From Streptomyces sp. MMG1121 (GTDB taxonomy: Bacteria; Actinomycetota; Actinomycetes; Streptomycetales; Streptomycetaceae): a stretch of DNA of 44,983 bases. Below the pieces are notes generated by a model, which did no database searches, was not told where the DNA came from, and was given only the letters and a program-made list of their open reading frames with translations. Below, one piece after another: positions 8,945 through 16,668 of the stretch. Location: assembly GCF_001280015.1 (NCBI RefSeq), contig NZ_LGDV01000216.1, forward strand, positions 1-44,983, read 5' to 3'. The position numbers were made by a program, and so were the translations under genes. Positions within the stretch are counted from its first letter, which is position 1. Each line of letters opens with the position of its first letter.

Positions 8945-9871
8945 TCATCCCGTCCATCCGGTGTGGTGGAGCCAGTCCTCGAAGGTCATCAAGTCGGGGT
9001 GCAGGCGGCGCAGGAGGTTGATGTCCCGGTCTCGGGTGTAGAGATCACGGTCGGCGAAGAACTGGAACATCGCTGCGTAGTCGTGGCTGAAGTCGGGGAC
9101 GGTGGCGCGCAGGTCGTCATGCGGCATCGGGATGTAGGTGCTGGGGGTGCCCGTGACCTGAGCGAAGGTGGCGGCGATCTCGTCGCCGGTGAGGCTGTCG
9201 CCGATCACCGCGAGGTCACGGGCACCCCAGGACTGCCAGTTGTCGAACATGTGGCAGGCGAACCAGGCGATGTCGTCGAGGGCGACGAGCGGGTAGTGGG
9301 CGGCGCCGAGGGGGAGCCTGAAGGTCAGGCCGCCTCGGCCGTCCGGTCGGGGGGTGAGTCGGTCCCGCAGGTTTTCGAAGTACGGCGCCGTGGTCAGCAC
9401 CGAGACGTGGTCCGTGTACCAGCCGTCGGTCTCCTTTCGGAGCATTTCCTCCGACCGCATCAGATCGATGTGGGCGGCGACGGCGGCTTTGCTGTCGAAG
9501 TGCGGGACGGGACGGCCGGTCAGGGACACCGCGCTGTCCAACGAGGACCAGATGAAACGCTCCACGCCGGCCCGCTCCGCGGCGGCCAGCAAGTGCAGCC
9601 CTTGCCGATACTCACCCACGGCGCTGCCCGTCGCGAAGAAGTCGGTGTTGGCGAACACGCGGTCGGCCTGCCCGATCAGGACCTCGAGGGCCGCCGAGTC
9701 GGAGCGGACCAGTCGCACGCGGTGGGGTGCGGTGGCGGCGAGTTCGGTGGCGTGGGCGGACTCCGGGTGGCGCGTGGGGACGGTGATGGTGGCGTCGGTG
9801 GTGGTCAGTAGGTGTTGGATCACGTGGCTGCCCATGGCTCCGGTGCCGCCGACGACGAGGACGTGGGTCAT
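8945..9871 (-). CDS. NmrA-like NAD(P)-binding protein, 308 aa
   Basis: This is an atypical SDR of the NmrA/HSCARG type. The Rossmann motif VVGGTGAMGSHVIQHL is at the N-terminus, and the protein lacks the catalytic Tyr-x3-Lys of classical SDRs. Members act as NAD(P) redox sensors or as reductases. ATG 9871 follows AGGAAG, and its ATG overlaps the stop of the upstream deacetylase gene (ATGA), so the two are translationally coupled. The pair lies divergent from an HxlR regulator; HxlR proteins often control NmrA/redox genes. The exact role is unknown. Confidence 0.88.
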   Translation of the reverse strand: MTHVLVVGGTGAMGSHVIQHLLTTTDATITVPTRHPESAHATELAATAPHRVRLVRSDSAALEVLIGQADRVFANTDFFATGSAVGEYRQGLHLLAAAERAGVERFIWSSLDSAVSLTGRPVPHFDSKAAVAAHIDLMRSEEMLRKETDGWYTDHVSVLTTAPYFENLRDRLTPRPDGRGGLTFRLPLGAAHYPLVALDDIAWFACHMFDNWQSWGARDLAVIGDSLTGDEIAATFAQVTGTPSTYIPMPHDDLRATVPDFSHDYAAMFQFFADRDLYTRDRDINLLRRLHPDLMTFEDWLHHTGWTG

Positions 9872-10692
9872 GGAGTTCTTCCTTGCTGTGTCAGAACGTG
9901 TTCGGCCACCTGGGCGTGGGTGGCGACCCAGACATCGCCGGACTCACGGATGTGGTCGAGGATCTGGCCGACCATGCCCGCGAGGAGCGGTCGGCCTGCG
10001 ACGTGGGCGTGGATGGTCAGGCGGAAGACGCCTGGACCGGGGGCGGCGAGCATCTGGTTCAGTAGCTCATGGTGCAGGTCGCGGTAGGCGTACGGGTCGG
10101 CCGCGGCGTCGCGGACGTCGGAGTGGTCGCTGTGCATGAGGGAGACCAGAGGACCGTGTGCGGTGGACAGGACCTGCGGGAGGTCGTGGTCGCCGTGGTC
10201 GCCGGTCCAGCGGTAGCCGGCCTCGGCGAGCAGATCGACAGTGTGCCTCGAACCGGTGGCGCGTGGGCTCATCCACCCCGTCGGTCGAACGCCGGTGACT
10301 CGGCGAAGGATGTCGGTGCAGCGACGGATATTGGTCCGCTCGGCATCGACATCGAGCAGGGCGGGGACCACGTCCTGGGCCCAGGAGTGTGCGGCGATCT
10401 CGTGACCCGCCTCGTGCACGGCCTTGACGGTCTCGGGGTGCCGCTCGGCCACCAGTCCGTTGACGCCGACGGTGGCGGGCAGGTCACCGAGGACGTCGAG
10501 CAGCCGCCAGATGCCGGTGGTGACGCCGTAGTCCGCCCAGGAGGTGCTGTGCGTGTCGTCGATGCCGGACAGCGGCCACGCCGCGGCCATCGGCGCGTAG
10601 GCGGGCCAGTACCCGGGTGACCACAGCTCCAACGCGACGGTGACCAGCGCGACGATCTTCCGCCCGCCCGGCCATTCGGTCTCTGCTCTCAC
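9868..10692 (-). CDS. Polysaccharide-deacetylase-fold hydrolase (PuuE-like), 274 aa
   Basis: This is a NodB-fold metal hydrolase. The motif HEIAAHSWAQD corresponds to metal-binding motif 2, and SPRATGS to the motif 3 region. The canonical TFDD of chitin deacetylases is not seen; the N-terminus is ALVTVALELW, which is closer to allantoinase PuuE and cyclic-imide hydrolase relatives. A small cytoplasmic amide or imide substrate is therefore more likely than a polymer, and there is no signal peptide. The GTG start at 10692 follows CAGGGGAA. It is the first gene of a two-gene operon with the NmrA gene. Confidence 0.82.
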   Translation of the reverse strand: MRAETEWPGGRKIVALVTVALELWSPGYWPAYAPMAAAWPLSGIDDTHSTSWADYGVTTGIWRLLDVLGDLPATVGVNGLVAERHPETVKAVHEAGHEIAAHSWAQDVVPALLDVDAERTNIRRCTDILRRVTGVRPTGWMSPRATGSRHTVDLLAEAGYRWTGDHGDHDLPQVLSTAHGPLVSLMHSDHSDVRDAAADPYAYRDLHHELLNQMLAAPGPGVFRLTIHAHVAGRPLLAGMVGQILDHIRESGDVWVATHAQVAEHVLTQQGRTP

Positions 10693-10780
10693 TCGGTTCC
10701 CCTGTTCGATAGCTTCTGCCGTGGACGCTAGTGAGGCGGTAGGTACCTCCAGGTTCCTGGCAGCGGGCTACCGTCGGGGC
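10693..10780. promoter_or_regulatory. Divergent control region with paired AGGTNCCT sites
   Basis: AGGTACCT (10741-10748) and AGGTTCCT (10751-10758) are two near-palindromic boxes repeated with a 10-bp period, so they face the same side of the helix. TACCGT (10769-10774) is a TANNNT -10 box six bases before the HxlR ATG, predicting a leaderless mRNA. The boxes sit where the -35 would be, a good place for autoregulation and for control of the divergent operon. Confidence 0.5.
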
Positions 10781-11131
10781 ATGCGTGAGTACTCCGGCAG
10801 TGTCTTCCTCGCCGACTGCCCGGCTCGGCTGGCGATCGAGATCATCGCCGACAAGTGGGCGGTGGCCGTGCTGTTCGCGTTGAGTCGGGAATCGTGCAGA
10901 CACGGCGAGCTGGTCGACCTGATCGGCGGAATATCGCGGAAAGTGCTGACCCAGACGCTGCGGCGGTTGCAGGGGTACGGCCTGGTCGACCGCCACGCCG
11001 AGGCCGGGAAGGTCGAGTACGTACTGACCGACTTGGGCCGGACGCTAGTGAAGCCGATCGCCGTGCTGACTGAGTGGGCTCACGAGCACGGCGCGGCCGT
11101 GGTGGGATTCCAAGAGTCCAAAACGGACTAA
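10781..11131 (+). CDS. HxlR-family winged-helix regulator, 116 aa
   Basis: The full-length protein matches the HxlR family: a Cys near residue 13 (ADCPARLAIEIIADKW), then the winged helix with LIGGISRKVLTQTLRRLQGYGLVDR, and the wing YVLTDLGRTL. HxlR proteins are dimeric repressors or activators that often respond to reactive electrophiles, quinones or aldehydes, in some cases through the N-terminal Cys. It is divergent from the deacetylase/NmrA pair and probably controls it. The start at 10781 fits the family N-terminus. Confidence 0.92.
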   Translation: MREYSGSVFLADCPARLAIEIIADKWAVAVLFALSRESCRHGELVDLIGGISRKVLTQTLRRLQGYGLVDRHAEAGKVEYVLTDLGRTLVKPIAVLTEWAHEHGAAVVGFQESKTD

Positions 11132-11185
11132 GCGTACGCGGCATCCCCTTCACGTCCGCCGCCGCCGTTCGAGCGCAGACGGTGC

Positions 11186-11431
11186 TTGGGGTGGGATGCG
11201 GGCGACGAGCTGTCCCGGTCCCGGCCCGCAGGCACCGGCACGGCGAGCACCGAGGCGTTCACCAAGCTGAAGACCGACAACGCTCGGCTCGGTCGCGAGA
11301 AACGCGACCTCGTCCACCAACTCGCCCGCGCCATCGCCGCCATCCAACGCCTCAGCGCCGACAACGACCACCTGCGCACGGCCTTGCGCGACGCCCGATC
11401 CGTCATCGCCATCCCCCCGGCGCCACGCTGA
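11186..11431 (+). pseudogene. Coiled-coil protein tail, possibly from an integrase-associated protein
   Basis: From about 11250 the frame reads as a regular heptad helix (LKTDNARLGREKRDLVHQLA, then IQRLSADNDHLRTALRD) and ends naturally. The upstream part has no convincing start or ribosome site. Similar short coiled-coil tails occur in small proteins accompanying recombinases in actinobacteria; this is an analogy, not a match I can verify. Confidence 0.35.
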
Positions 11432-11856
11432 GCCCCCGTCTCGGCCAGTCACTTGAGCCGCACGGCCGACCCGCACCCAAGTCGGCGGAACTCCCCCGGC
11501 CGACCAGTGGGACGTCCCGGACACAGAAGTCGTCGCGAACACGATGCGGCCGGACGGGGTGGTGCCACCATCCCGCACTGTCGCGGGTAACACCAGCATC
11601 GACCTCCATCACCACCTCCAGACCGACACAACCGGTCATAAGCGGATGAGAGCCGGACCGGCTGAGCCGTAACACCGTGGTCCACGGGGCGCCATTGGGT
11701 GGGGAGGATCGCCCAGCCCGAGCTCGGCCGGCCAGGACCCGTACGTGTCGTCCGGGTTGTCGGCCAAGCTCGATCCTCATCTCACGGCCGTCCGGCGCTT
11801 TCCGCGGCTGAAGGCACGGTGGGTGCCTGTCGCGATCACTGATTCCTGTTCGCGCG
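11432..11856. other. No gene recognised
   Basis: The region holds only short, stop-interrupted frames of arginine- and proline-rich type. It is probably decayed DNA between the coiled-coil scrap and the hypothetical gene. Confidence 0.45.
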
Positions 11857-12393
11857 TCAGGGGTGCTTCCCGGTGCGTCGTCGAGGATCCTTGCGGACCA
11901 GGCCGCCGGAGACCGGCGTGGTACCGAGGTCGCTGTCGCCGTCCTCGTGGCGCAGGACCCAGTCGTCGAGGTCGAGGGCCACTTCCAGCGGTTCTCTGGC
12001 CATGTAGGCGCGCAACCTACTCGCCTCATCGGCGGCTTCGACCCCTTCGGAGGAGAGCAGTTCCCGGAAGGTTTCTTCAGCCATCGCGAAGCGCGCCAGG
12101 GCGGTACGTGGAGGCACCTCCAGGACGTCGCCGATGAGCTGCCAGTCGGCACCACCCATCCGCTCCAGCACGGCAGCGGCCTCGAAGAACCGCTCTGCGG
12201 CTGAGAGCACCCGGGCGGCGGCAAGCACGTTTCCTGGCGAACGGTTGGTGCCGTCGGGGTTCAGCTCGTGCTTGCCGATCGGGACGGCTGCACGCGCAAG
12301 GTCGGCCAGTTCGCATGCCTCGTAGGCCATCACCAGTCTCGCTCGCGCCGCATCCGTGTACGGTCCAGTGGCTCCCGTGTCGTCTTCGCTCAT
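11857..12393 (-). CDS. Conserved-looking hypothetical protein with HTH-like segment, 178 aa
   Basis: The protein is soluble, acidic and largely helical, with no signal peptide. Residues about 35-110 contain Ala-rich helices (NVLAAARVLSAAERFFEAAA), then MGGADWQLIGDVLEVPPRTA, which looks like a helix-turn-helix of the kind that recognises DNA. The C-terminus (LEVALDLDDWVLRHEDGD) is acidic, then a basic tail. Coding is supported by third-position GC and a normal ATG start. I do not recognise a named family. A nucleoid- or regulator-type role is possible but unproven. Confidence 0.65.
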   Translation of the reverse strand: MSEDDTGATGPYTDAARARLVMAYEACELADLARAAVPIGKHELNPDGTNRSPGNVLAAARVLSAAERFFEAAAVLERMGGADWQLIGDVLEVPPRTALARFAMAEETFRELLSSEGVEAADEASRLRAYMAREPLEVALDLDDWVLRHEDGDSDLGTTPVSGGLVRKDPRRRTGKHP

Positions 12394-12450
12394 GCCAGTC
12401 AGCCTTGGCTCTCGATGATGGGGATGATCAAGCGCGGCTTCGCTGCATGG

Positions 12451-13212
12451 TCAGCCGCGCAGGAAATACAGGACGGTCGTGGTCGCGGCGGTGGTCAGGA
12501 TGACGCTTCGCAGCAGCCAGGCGGGGAGACGGCGGGCGAGATGAGCGCCCGCGAAGCCGCCGGCCACTGCGCCGATCAGCATGGCCGTGAGGAGGAGTGG
12601 AGCGCTCAGTGCGTCCGAGGCGACCAGGAACAGTGCGGTCGCGCTGAGATAGACGGCCGCGAACTGCGCGATCCGCATCGGGTTGCTGACCGCTGCGTCG
12701 AGGCCGAGGCCGATGGTCCACAGGGCCAGCATCATGATGCCTACGGCTCCGCCGAAGTATCCGCCGTACACGGCGAGGAAGAACTGTCCGATCAGGATGG
12801 TTCGGGAACTCATGCGGATCGAGCGTCCCAGCGCACTGCTCAGCAGCTGGGAGAGACGGCGTCCGCAGGCGAGGAGCACTGTGGCGAAGGCGAGCAGCCA
12901 CGGCGCCGCGGCGTCGAACGACGATGCCGGCAGTGCCAGCAGGAGGCCGGCGCCGACTCCGCCGCCGATCGCACTGATCACGGTCAGCGCCTTTGTGGAC
13001 GCCGCCCCGACCGGGGTGAGTTCGCGTCGGTACACCCACGCGCTGGTTACGGCGCCGGGCACGAGGGCGACCCGCGACAATGCGTTCGCCGTCACCGGCG
13101 ACAGGCCGAACGCGACGAGTGCGGGCAGCGCCACGAACGTGCCCCCACCGCCCATGGCGTTCAGTACTCCGGCGGCGACACCGGCCAGCAGGACAAGCAG
13201 CAGATCGGACAC
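12451..13212 (-). CDS. TauE/SafE-family membrane permease, 253 aa
   Basis: About eight hydrophobic helices span the sequence. The two family repeats are visible: NAMGGGGTFVALPAL near residue 20 and GGYFGGAVGIMMLALW near residue 150. TauE/SafE proteins export or move small organic anions such as sulfite, sulfoacetate or carboxylates. The GTG start at 13212 is preceded by a modest GAGGCG. It is divergent from a LysR gene with 83 bp between the starts, so substrate-dependent activation by that LysR is likely. The transported compound is unknown. Confidence 0.9.
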   Translation of the reverse strand: MSDLLLVLLAGVAAGVLNAMGGGGTFVALPALVAFGLSPVTANALSRVALVPGAVTSAWVYRRELTPVGAASTKALTVISAIGGGVGAGLLLALPASSFDAAAPWLLAFATVLLACGRRLSQLLSSALGRSIRMSSRTILIGQFFLAVYGGYFGGAVGIMMLALWTIGLGLDAAVSNPMRIAQFAAVYLSATALFLVASDALSAPLLLTAMLIGAVAGGFAGAHLARRLPAWLLRSVILTTAATTTVLYFLRG

Positions 13213-13295
13213 ACGCCGAGCATCGCCTCGTGACCGACGGGTTCACAATGTGTAATCGGCACACCCAGTCTAAGTCTGAGACATAGGCTGGCAAG
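13213..13295. promoter_or_regulatory. LysR operator region
   Basis: TGTG-N7-CACA (13249-13263) is a perfect T-N11-A LysR box. A second dyad, GTCT-N7-AGAC (13268-13282), follows 5 bp later, giving the usual recognition-plus-activation site pair. TAGGCT (13284-13289) is a TANNNT box six bases before the lysR GTG, predicting a leaderless lysR mRNA that would be shut off when the second site is filled. Confidence 0.6.
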
Positions 13296-14243
13296 GTGCG
13301 CTATGACTTGGACGACCTCCGGCTCTTTCTCCATATCGTGACGGAGGGGTCGATCACAGCAGGCGCCCACCGGATGCACCTGAGCCTGCCCTCGGCCAGC
13401 GCCAGGGTGCGCTCGCTGGAGCACCACGCCGGCGTGACGCTGCTGATCCGCGGTCGGCGGGGCGTGCGGCCCACGCCGGCGGGGACGACCCTGGCCCGCC
13501 ACGCGCGCGACGTGCTCGACCGGACCGCGCGGCTCGAGAGCGCCGTCGCCAGCTACACCCGGTCCCCGACCGCTCCGCTGACCCTGCTGGGCGGCGGCTC
13601 CGCGATGCACCGCCTTGTGCCACAGGCCCTGGTCTCGTTCCTCCGGGCGCACCCGGACGTCGACGTCACGGTGTCCGAGAGCCGCACCCCTCAGACCGTG
13701 CGGATGCTCGCCGACGGCGAGGCGGACTTGGGAGTCGTCCTCGACGACGAGGCCCGCGACTGCGGCCTGCGCATGGAGCCGCTCGGCGACGACTCCCTCG
13801 TCGTGATCGGCCAGAGCGGAGGGATCCTCGCCGGACGGACCGCGCTGACCTACGGCGAAGCCTCCGAGCACCCTCTCGTCGGACTCAACGCCGGCTCCTC
13901 GCTGCGCCGCTGGATCGAGAAGCACCTCGGTCCACATGCTCCGGTGGTGCGTTACCGCACCACCGTCGCCAACCTCAACACCCTCCTCGCCCTCGTTGCC
14001 GCCGGCGTCGGGCTCGCCGTCGTACCGCGTCGCGCTGTCGACACCCACCAGGGGCTCGACGTGTGCGAACTGCAGGACCCCTGGGCCCGCCGCCACCATC
14101 TGCTGGCCTGGGGCGTCAAGAACCGCGCCTCGCCGGCCGTCGCGGCGCTCGCCGAGCACCTCCGCCATGCAGCACTGCCCGAACCCTTCCCCCGCACGGC
14201 ACACCACGACCCCGCCGGTTTGCGGCCCTTCCACGACGGCTGA
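13296..14243 (+). CDS. LysR-type transcriptional regulator, 315 aa
   Basis: The N-terminal winged HTH (LRLFLHIVTEGSITAGAHRM, then LPSASARVRSLEHHAGVTLL) and the periplasmic-binding-type effector domain from about residue 90 are complete. Such proteins bind T-N11-A sites and activate a divergent gene when a small molecule binds. The divergent target here is the TauE/SafE permease, so the effector may be the exported anion or its precursor. The GTG start at 13296 is fixed by the family N-terminus and by the -10 box six bases upstream. Confidence 0.92.
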   Translation: MRYDLDDLRLFLHIVTEGSITAGAHRMHLSLPSASARVRSLEHHAGVTLLIRGRRGVRPTPAGTTLARHARDVLDRTARLESAVASYTRSPTAPLTLLGGGSAMHRLVPQALVSFLRAHPDVDVTVSESRTPQTVRMLADGEADLGVVLDDEARDCGLRMEPLGDDSLVVIGQSGGILAGRTALTYGEASEHPLVGLNAGSSLRRWIEKHLGPHAPVVRYRTTVANLNTLLALVAAGVGLAVVPRRAVDTHQGLDVCELQDPWARRHHLLAWGVKNRASPAVAALAEHLRHAALPEPFPRTAHHDPAGLRPFHDG

Positions 14244-14597
14244 CCGAACACCGGACACGCACCGGGGCACCGAGCACCCGGACCCGTGTGCCGAACCGGC
14301 GCGGCACATCAGCCCCGCTCGGGAACACCTCTGGAGGATCGGTCCATGTATCTGGACAAGGATGTCGCTGCGTTCCGGGTCTGCGGATCGCACGGAGGCG
14401 TTGGCGATACCGGCTCGGGTTGGTTCCACCTTAAGTGTTAGATCCAAGGGGCCGACGGCACCGCACGCTGCACATCAGGAACGATACTGGCCGCGCAAGA
14501 TCGTCGGCGCCTGACGCTTGGGGAAAGAGTTCTCAACGCCCAGAGTCTCGCTCGGCGAACACGGGATATGGCGAACACGAGATATACGGAGGCACCC
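14244..14597. other. Non-coding gap before the quinone oxidoreductase gene
   Basis: No gene is evident. The last 45 bp hold a tandem repeat and a good ribosome binding site, so regulatory function is likely there. The first 250 bp show no obvious signal. Confidence 0.45.
14554..14585. repeat. Tandem 16-bp repeat ending 2 bp before the ribosome site
   Basis: GGCGAACACGGGATAT is followed directly by GGCGAACACGAGATAT, with one mismatch. The pair ends just before the GGAGG (14588-14592) of the oxidoreductase gene, so it would lie in the 5' leader or over the promoter. It may be a regulator site or a simple duplication. Confidence 0.6.
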
Positions 14598-15515
14598 ATG
14601 AAGGCGATCATCGTGATGGATCAGGCCGCGGAAGCAGCCGGGATCACGCTCGCGGAGCGGCCTGAGCCGACGCCGGCGATCAACGACGTCGTCGTTGAAG
14701 TCCACGCGTCGGGCTTCGTCCCCGCTGAGTGGGAGTGGCCCTCGACATGGGTCGATCGCTCCGGTCACGATCGCGCCCAGGCGATCATCGGCCACGAGTT
14801 CGCCGGAGTGGTCTCCTCCCTCGGTTACGGCACGACGGGACTCTCGCCGGGACAGCGGGTGTTCGGGATCACGGACTGGCACCGCGATGGAACGCTGGCC
14901 GAGTACGTGGCCGTGGAGGCACGCAACCTTGCGCCGCTGCCGGGGAACGTCGACTTCACGGTGGGTGCGAGTCTGCCGATCTCCGGCCTGACCGCGTGGC
15001 AGGGCCTGTTCCAGCACGGTCGTCTGCAGGCAGGGCAGAGCGTCCTCGCACACGGCGCCGCCGGCGCGGTCGGATCTGTGGTGACACAGCTCGCCCGGGA
15101 GTTCGGCGCCTATGTCATCGGTACCGGTCGGGCGGCGGACCGCCAGGCGGCGCTCGACTTCGGCGCTAACGAGTTCCTCGACCTCGAGCACGAGGATCTC
15201 AGCGACATCGGCGGGGTCGACCTGGTCTTCGATGTCATCGGCGGTGACGTCCAAAGGCGCTCGGCGAGCATCATCCGCTCTGGTGGGACGCTGGTGTCGG
15301 TGGTCGGACCTGTTGAGGCTCGTCCTGTCGACGGATTGGCCGTCGACTTCGTCGTCGAGTCCGTTCCGGGTCAGTTGGTGGAGATCGTCGACCGGGTAAG
15401 GGACGGGCGCCTTCGCACGCACATTGCAACAGTGGTGCCCCTCGACGACGCCGTCCCCGCGCTCAACCCGACCGAGCGGCGCAGGGGCAAGACCGTCATT
15501 CGCGTACGCCCCTGA
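14598..15515 (+). CDS. Zinc-independent MDR-type NADPH:quinone oxidoreductase, 305 aa
   Basis: This is a medium-chain dehydrogenase/reductase of the quinone oxidoreductase group. The GroES-like N-terminal domain contains the block GHEFAGVVSSLGYGTTGLSPG, and the Rossmann domain has HGAAGAVGSVVTQLA near residue 155. The zinc ligands of alcohol dehydrogenases are missing. It probably reduces quinones or enones with NADPH in the cytoplasm. I chose ATG 14598 because GGAGG lies five bases upstream; the in-frame start 30 bp earlier falls inside the tandem repeat. It stands alone. The substrate is unknown. Confidence 0.9.
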   Translation: MKAIIVMDQAAEAAGITLAERPEPTPAINDVVVEVHASGFVPAEWEWPSTWVDRSGHDRAQAIIGHEFAGVVSSLGYGTTGLSPGQRVFGITDWHRDGTLAEYVAVEARNLAPLPGNVDFTVGASLPISGLTAWQGLFQHGRLQAGQSVLAHGAAGAVGSVVTQLAREFGAYVIGTGRAADRQAALDFGANEFLDLEHEDLSDIGGVDLVFDVIGGDVQRRSASIIRSGGTLVSVVGPVEARPVDGLAVDFVVESVPGQLVEIVDRVRDGRLRTHIATVVPLDDAVPALNPTERRRGKTVIRVRP

Positions 15516-15552
15516 GCGATCCGGAACAAGCCAACAGCGCCGTCATACTGAC

Positions 15553-15604
15553 ATCCCACTGGCGAGATGGACACCCGAACCGACGCCGACGACGTCAGTG
15601 GGAT
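15553..15604. terminator. Possible wide-loop hairpin between converging genes
   Basis: ATCCCACTG and CAGTGGGAT are perfect 9-bp inverted arms separated by 34 bp, between the oxidoreductase stop and the leftward IS481 gene. It could act as a two-way terminator or be the remains of an element end. Confidence 0.35.
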
Positions 15605-15607
15605 CGC

Positions 15608-16660
15608 TCAGTGCGCACCACAGCGACTTGGTCGCGCTTCCCGAGGCCGAACGGCGATCGCCTTGTATGAGGACATGACGTTGGTTACGCCTGCGCGTAG
15701 TCGCCGGGCTGGCGGTTGGCCTCCAACTGCACCGTGAGGCCGGTGGTAGTTGTAGCGGATGTTCCAGACGTCAAGGGCATCTCGGCGCTGATCCTCCGAG
15801 GCCCAGCGACGGGCGTAGGGGAACTCTTCGGCGATGATTCGGTTGTAGCGCTCCACCTTGCCGTTGTGGCGAGGCGTGTACGGCGTGATGCGCTGGTGTC
15901 GCGCCCCGAGCATGGCCCGGGCGAATGTGCCGGCGCGGTAGCAGGCGCCGTTGTCCGTGACGATGCGTTCGATACGGACGATGCCGTGGGCTGCGAACCA
16001 GGCCCTGGCGCGGTGCAGAAACGCGATGGCGGTGACGGCCTCCTCGTCGGGCAGCGCTTCGGTGTAGGCAAGCTGATTGGAGCCGTCGACGGCGGAGTGC
16101 AGGTAGACGTAGCCGCCGCGTGCGCCGTTGTTCTTGCGCCGCTCGACAGTCTTGGCCTGACGGCTTCCGCGCCCGTGGACCCGCCAGCCACCGCCATCTG
16201 GGATCCGGCCGACCTTCTTCACGTCGATGTGGACCATGTGTCCCGGACGGCGAGCGGTGATCTTCCGCGGTTCCCGGTTGAGGTCGCCGCTGGGATCGAT
16301 GGACCGGCGCCGGTTCAGGCCGAGGGCGAGCAGATGCCGCGACACGGTGCGGCGACTGAGTGAGATCCCTTCGGTCTGGAGCTCGAATGCGATCCGGAAG
16401 GCGGACCACTTCTCGGCACGGCGGAGTGCCTCGATCCTGGCGACGACATCAGAGCTCGTGGCCGTTGGCTGGCGCCGAGGTGTGGAGGAGCGGTCTAGCA
16501 GCCCGAGTTCACTGTGCTGACGGTAGTGGTTGACCCATTTCGACGCGCAGGCACGGGAGATCCCCGTCTCGGCTGCCACGTGGGCGATCGGGCGGTGCTG
16601 ACAACGCTGCACGAGCCGAAGTCGTCCCTCGGGGGACGGCGGAGCATTGCGGTGAAGCAC
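15608..16660 (-). CDS. IS481-family transposase, ends of the element lost
   Basis: The 350-aa protein has an N-terminal HTH (HVAAETGISRACASKWVNHY) and a second HTH, followed by an RNase H-like DDE domain: MVHIDVKKVG (D), IVTDNGACYRA (D), NGKVERYNRIIAEE (E). All catalytic residues are present. However, the usual IS481 leader and terminal repeats are missing. The GTG at 16660 lies only 8 bp after the stop of the oxidoreductase gene. At the other end the family C-terminus (GVTNVMSSY) runs on for 18 extra residues into flanking DNA. The enzyme could be made by read-through from the upstream gene, but the element itself is probably immobile. Confidence 0.85.
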   Translation of the reverse strand: MLHRNAPPSPEGRLRLVQRCQHRPIAHVAAETGISRACASKWVNHYRQHSELGLLDRSSTPRRQPTATSSDVVARIEALRRAEKWSAFRIAFELQTEGISLSRRTVSRHLLALGLNRRRSIDPSGDLNREPRKITARRPGHMVHIDVKKVGRIPDGGGWRVHGRGSRQAKTVERRKNNGARGGYVYLHSAVDGSNQLAYTEALPDEEAVTAIAFLHRARAWFAAHGIVRIERIVTDNGACYRAGTFARAMLGARHQRITPYTPRHNGKVERYNRIIAEEFPYARRWASEDQRRDALDVWNIRYNYHRPHGAVGGQPPARRLRAGVTNVMSSYKAIAVRPREARPSRCGAH

Positions 16661-16668
16661 AGGCGTTC

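Noticed and set aside
13161..14447. A 428-codon minus-strand frame over the LysR gene
   Set aside because: It is antisense to a complete LysR protein and lacks any start signal or family pattern.
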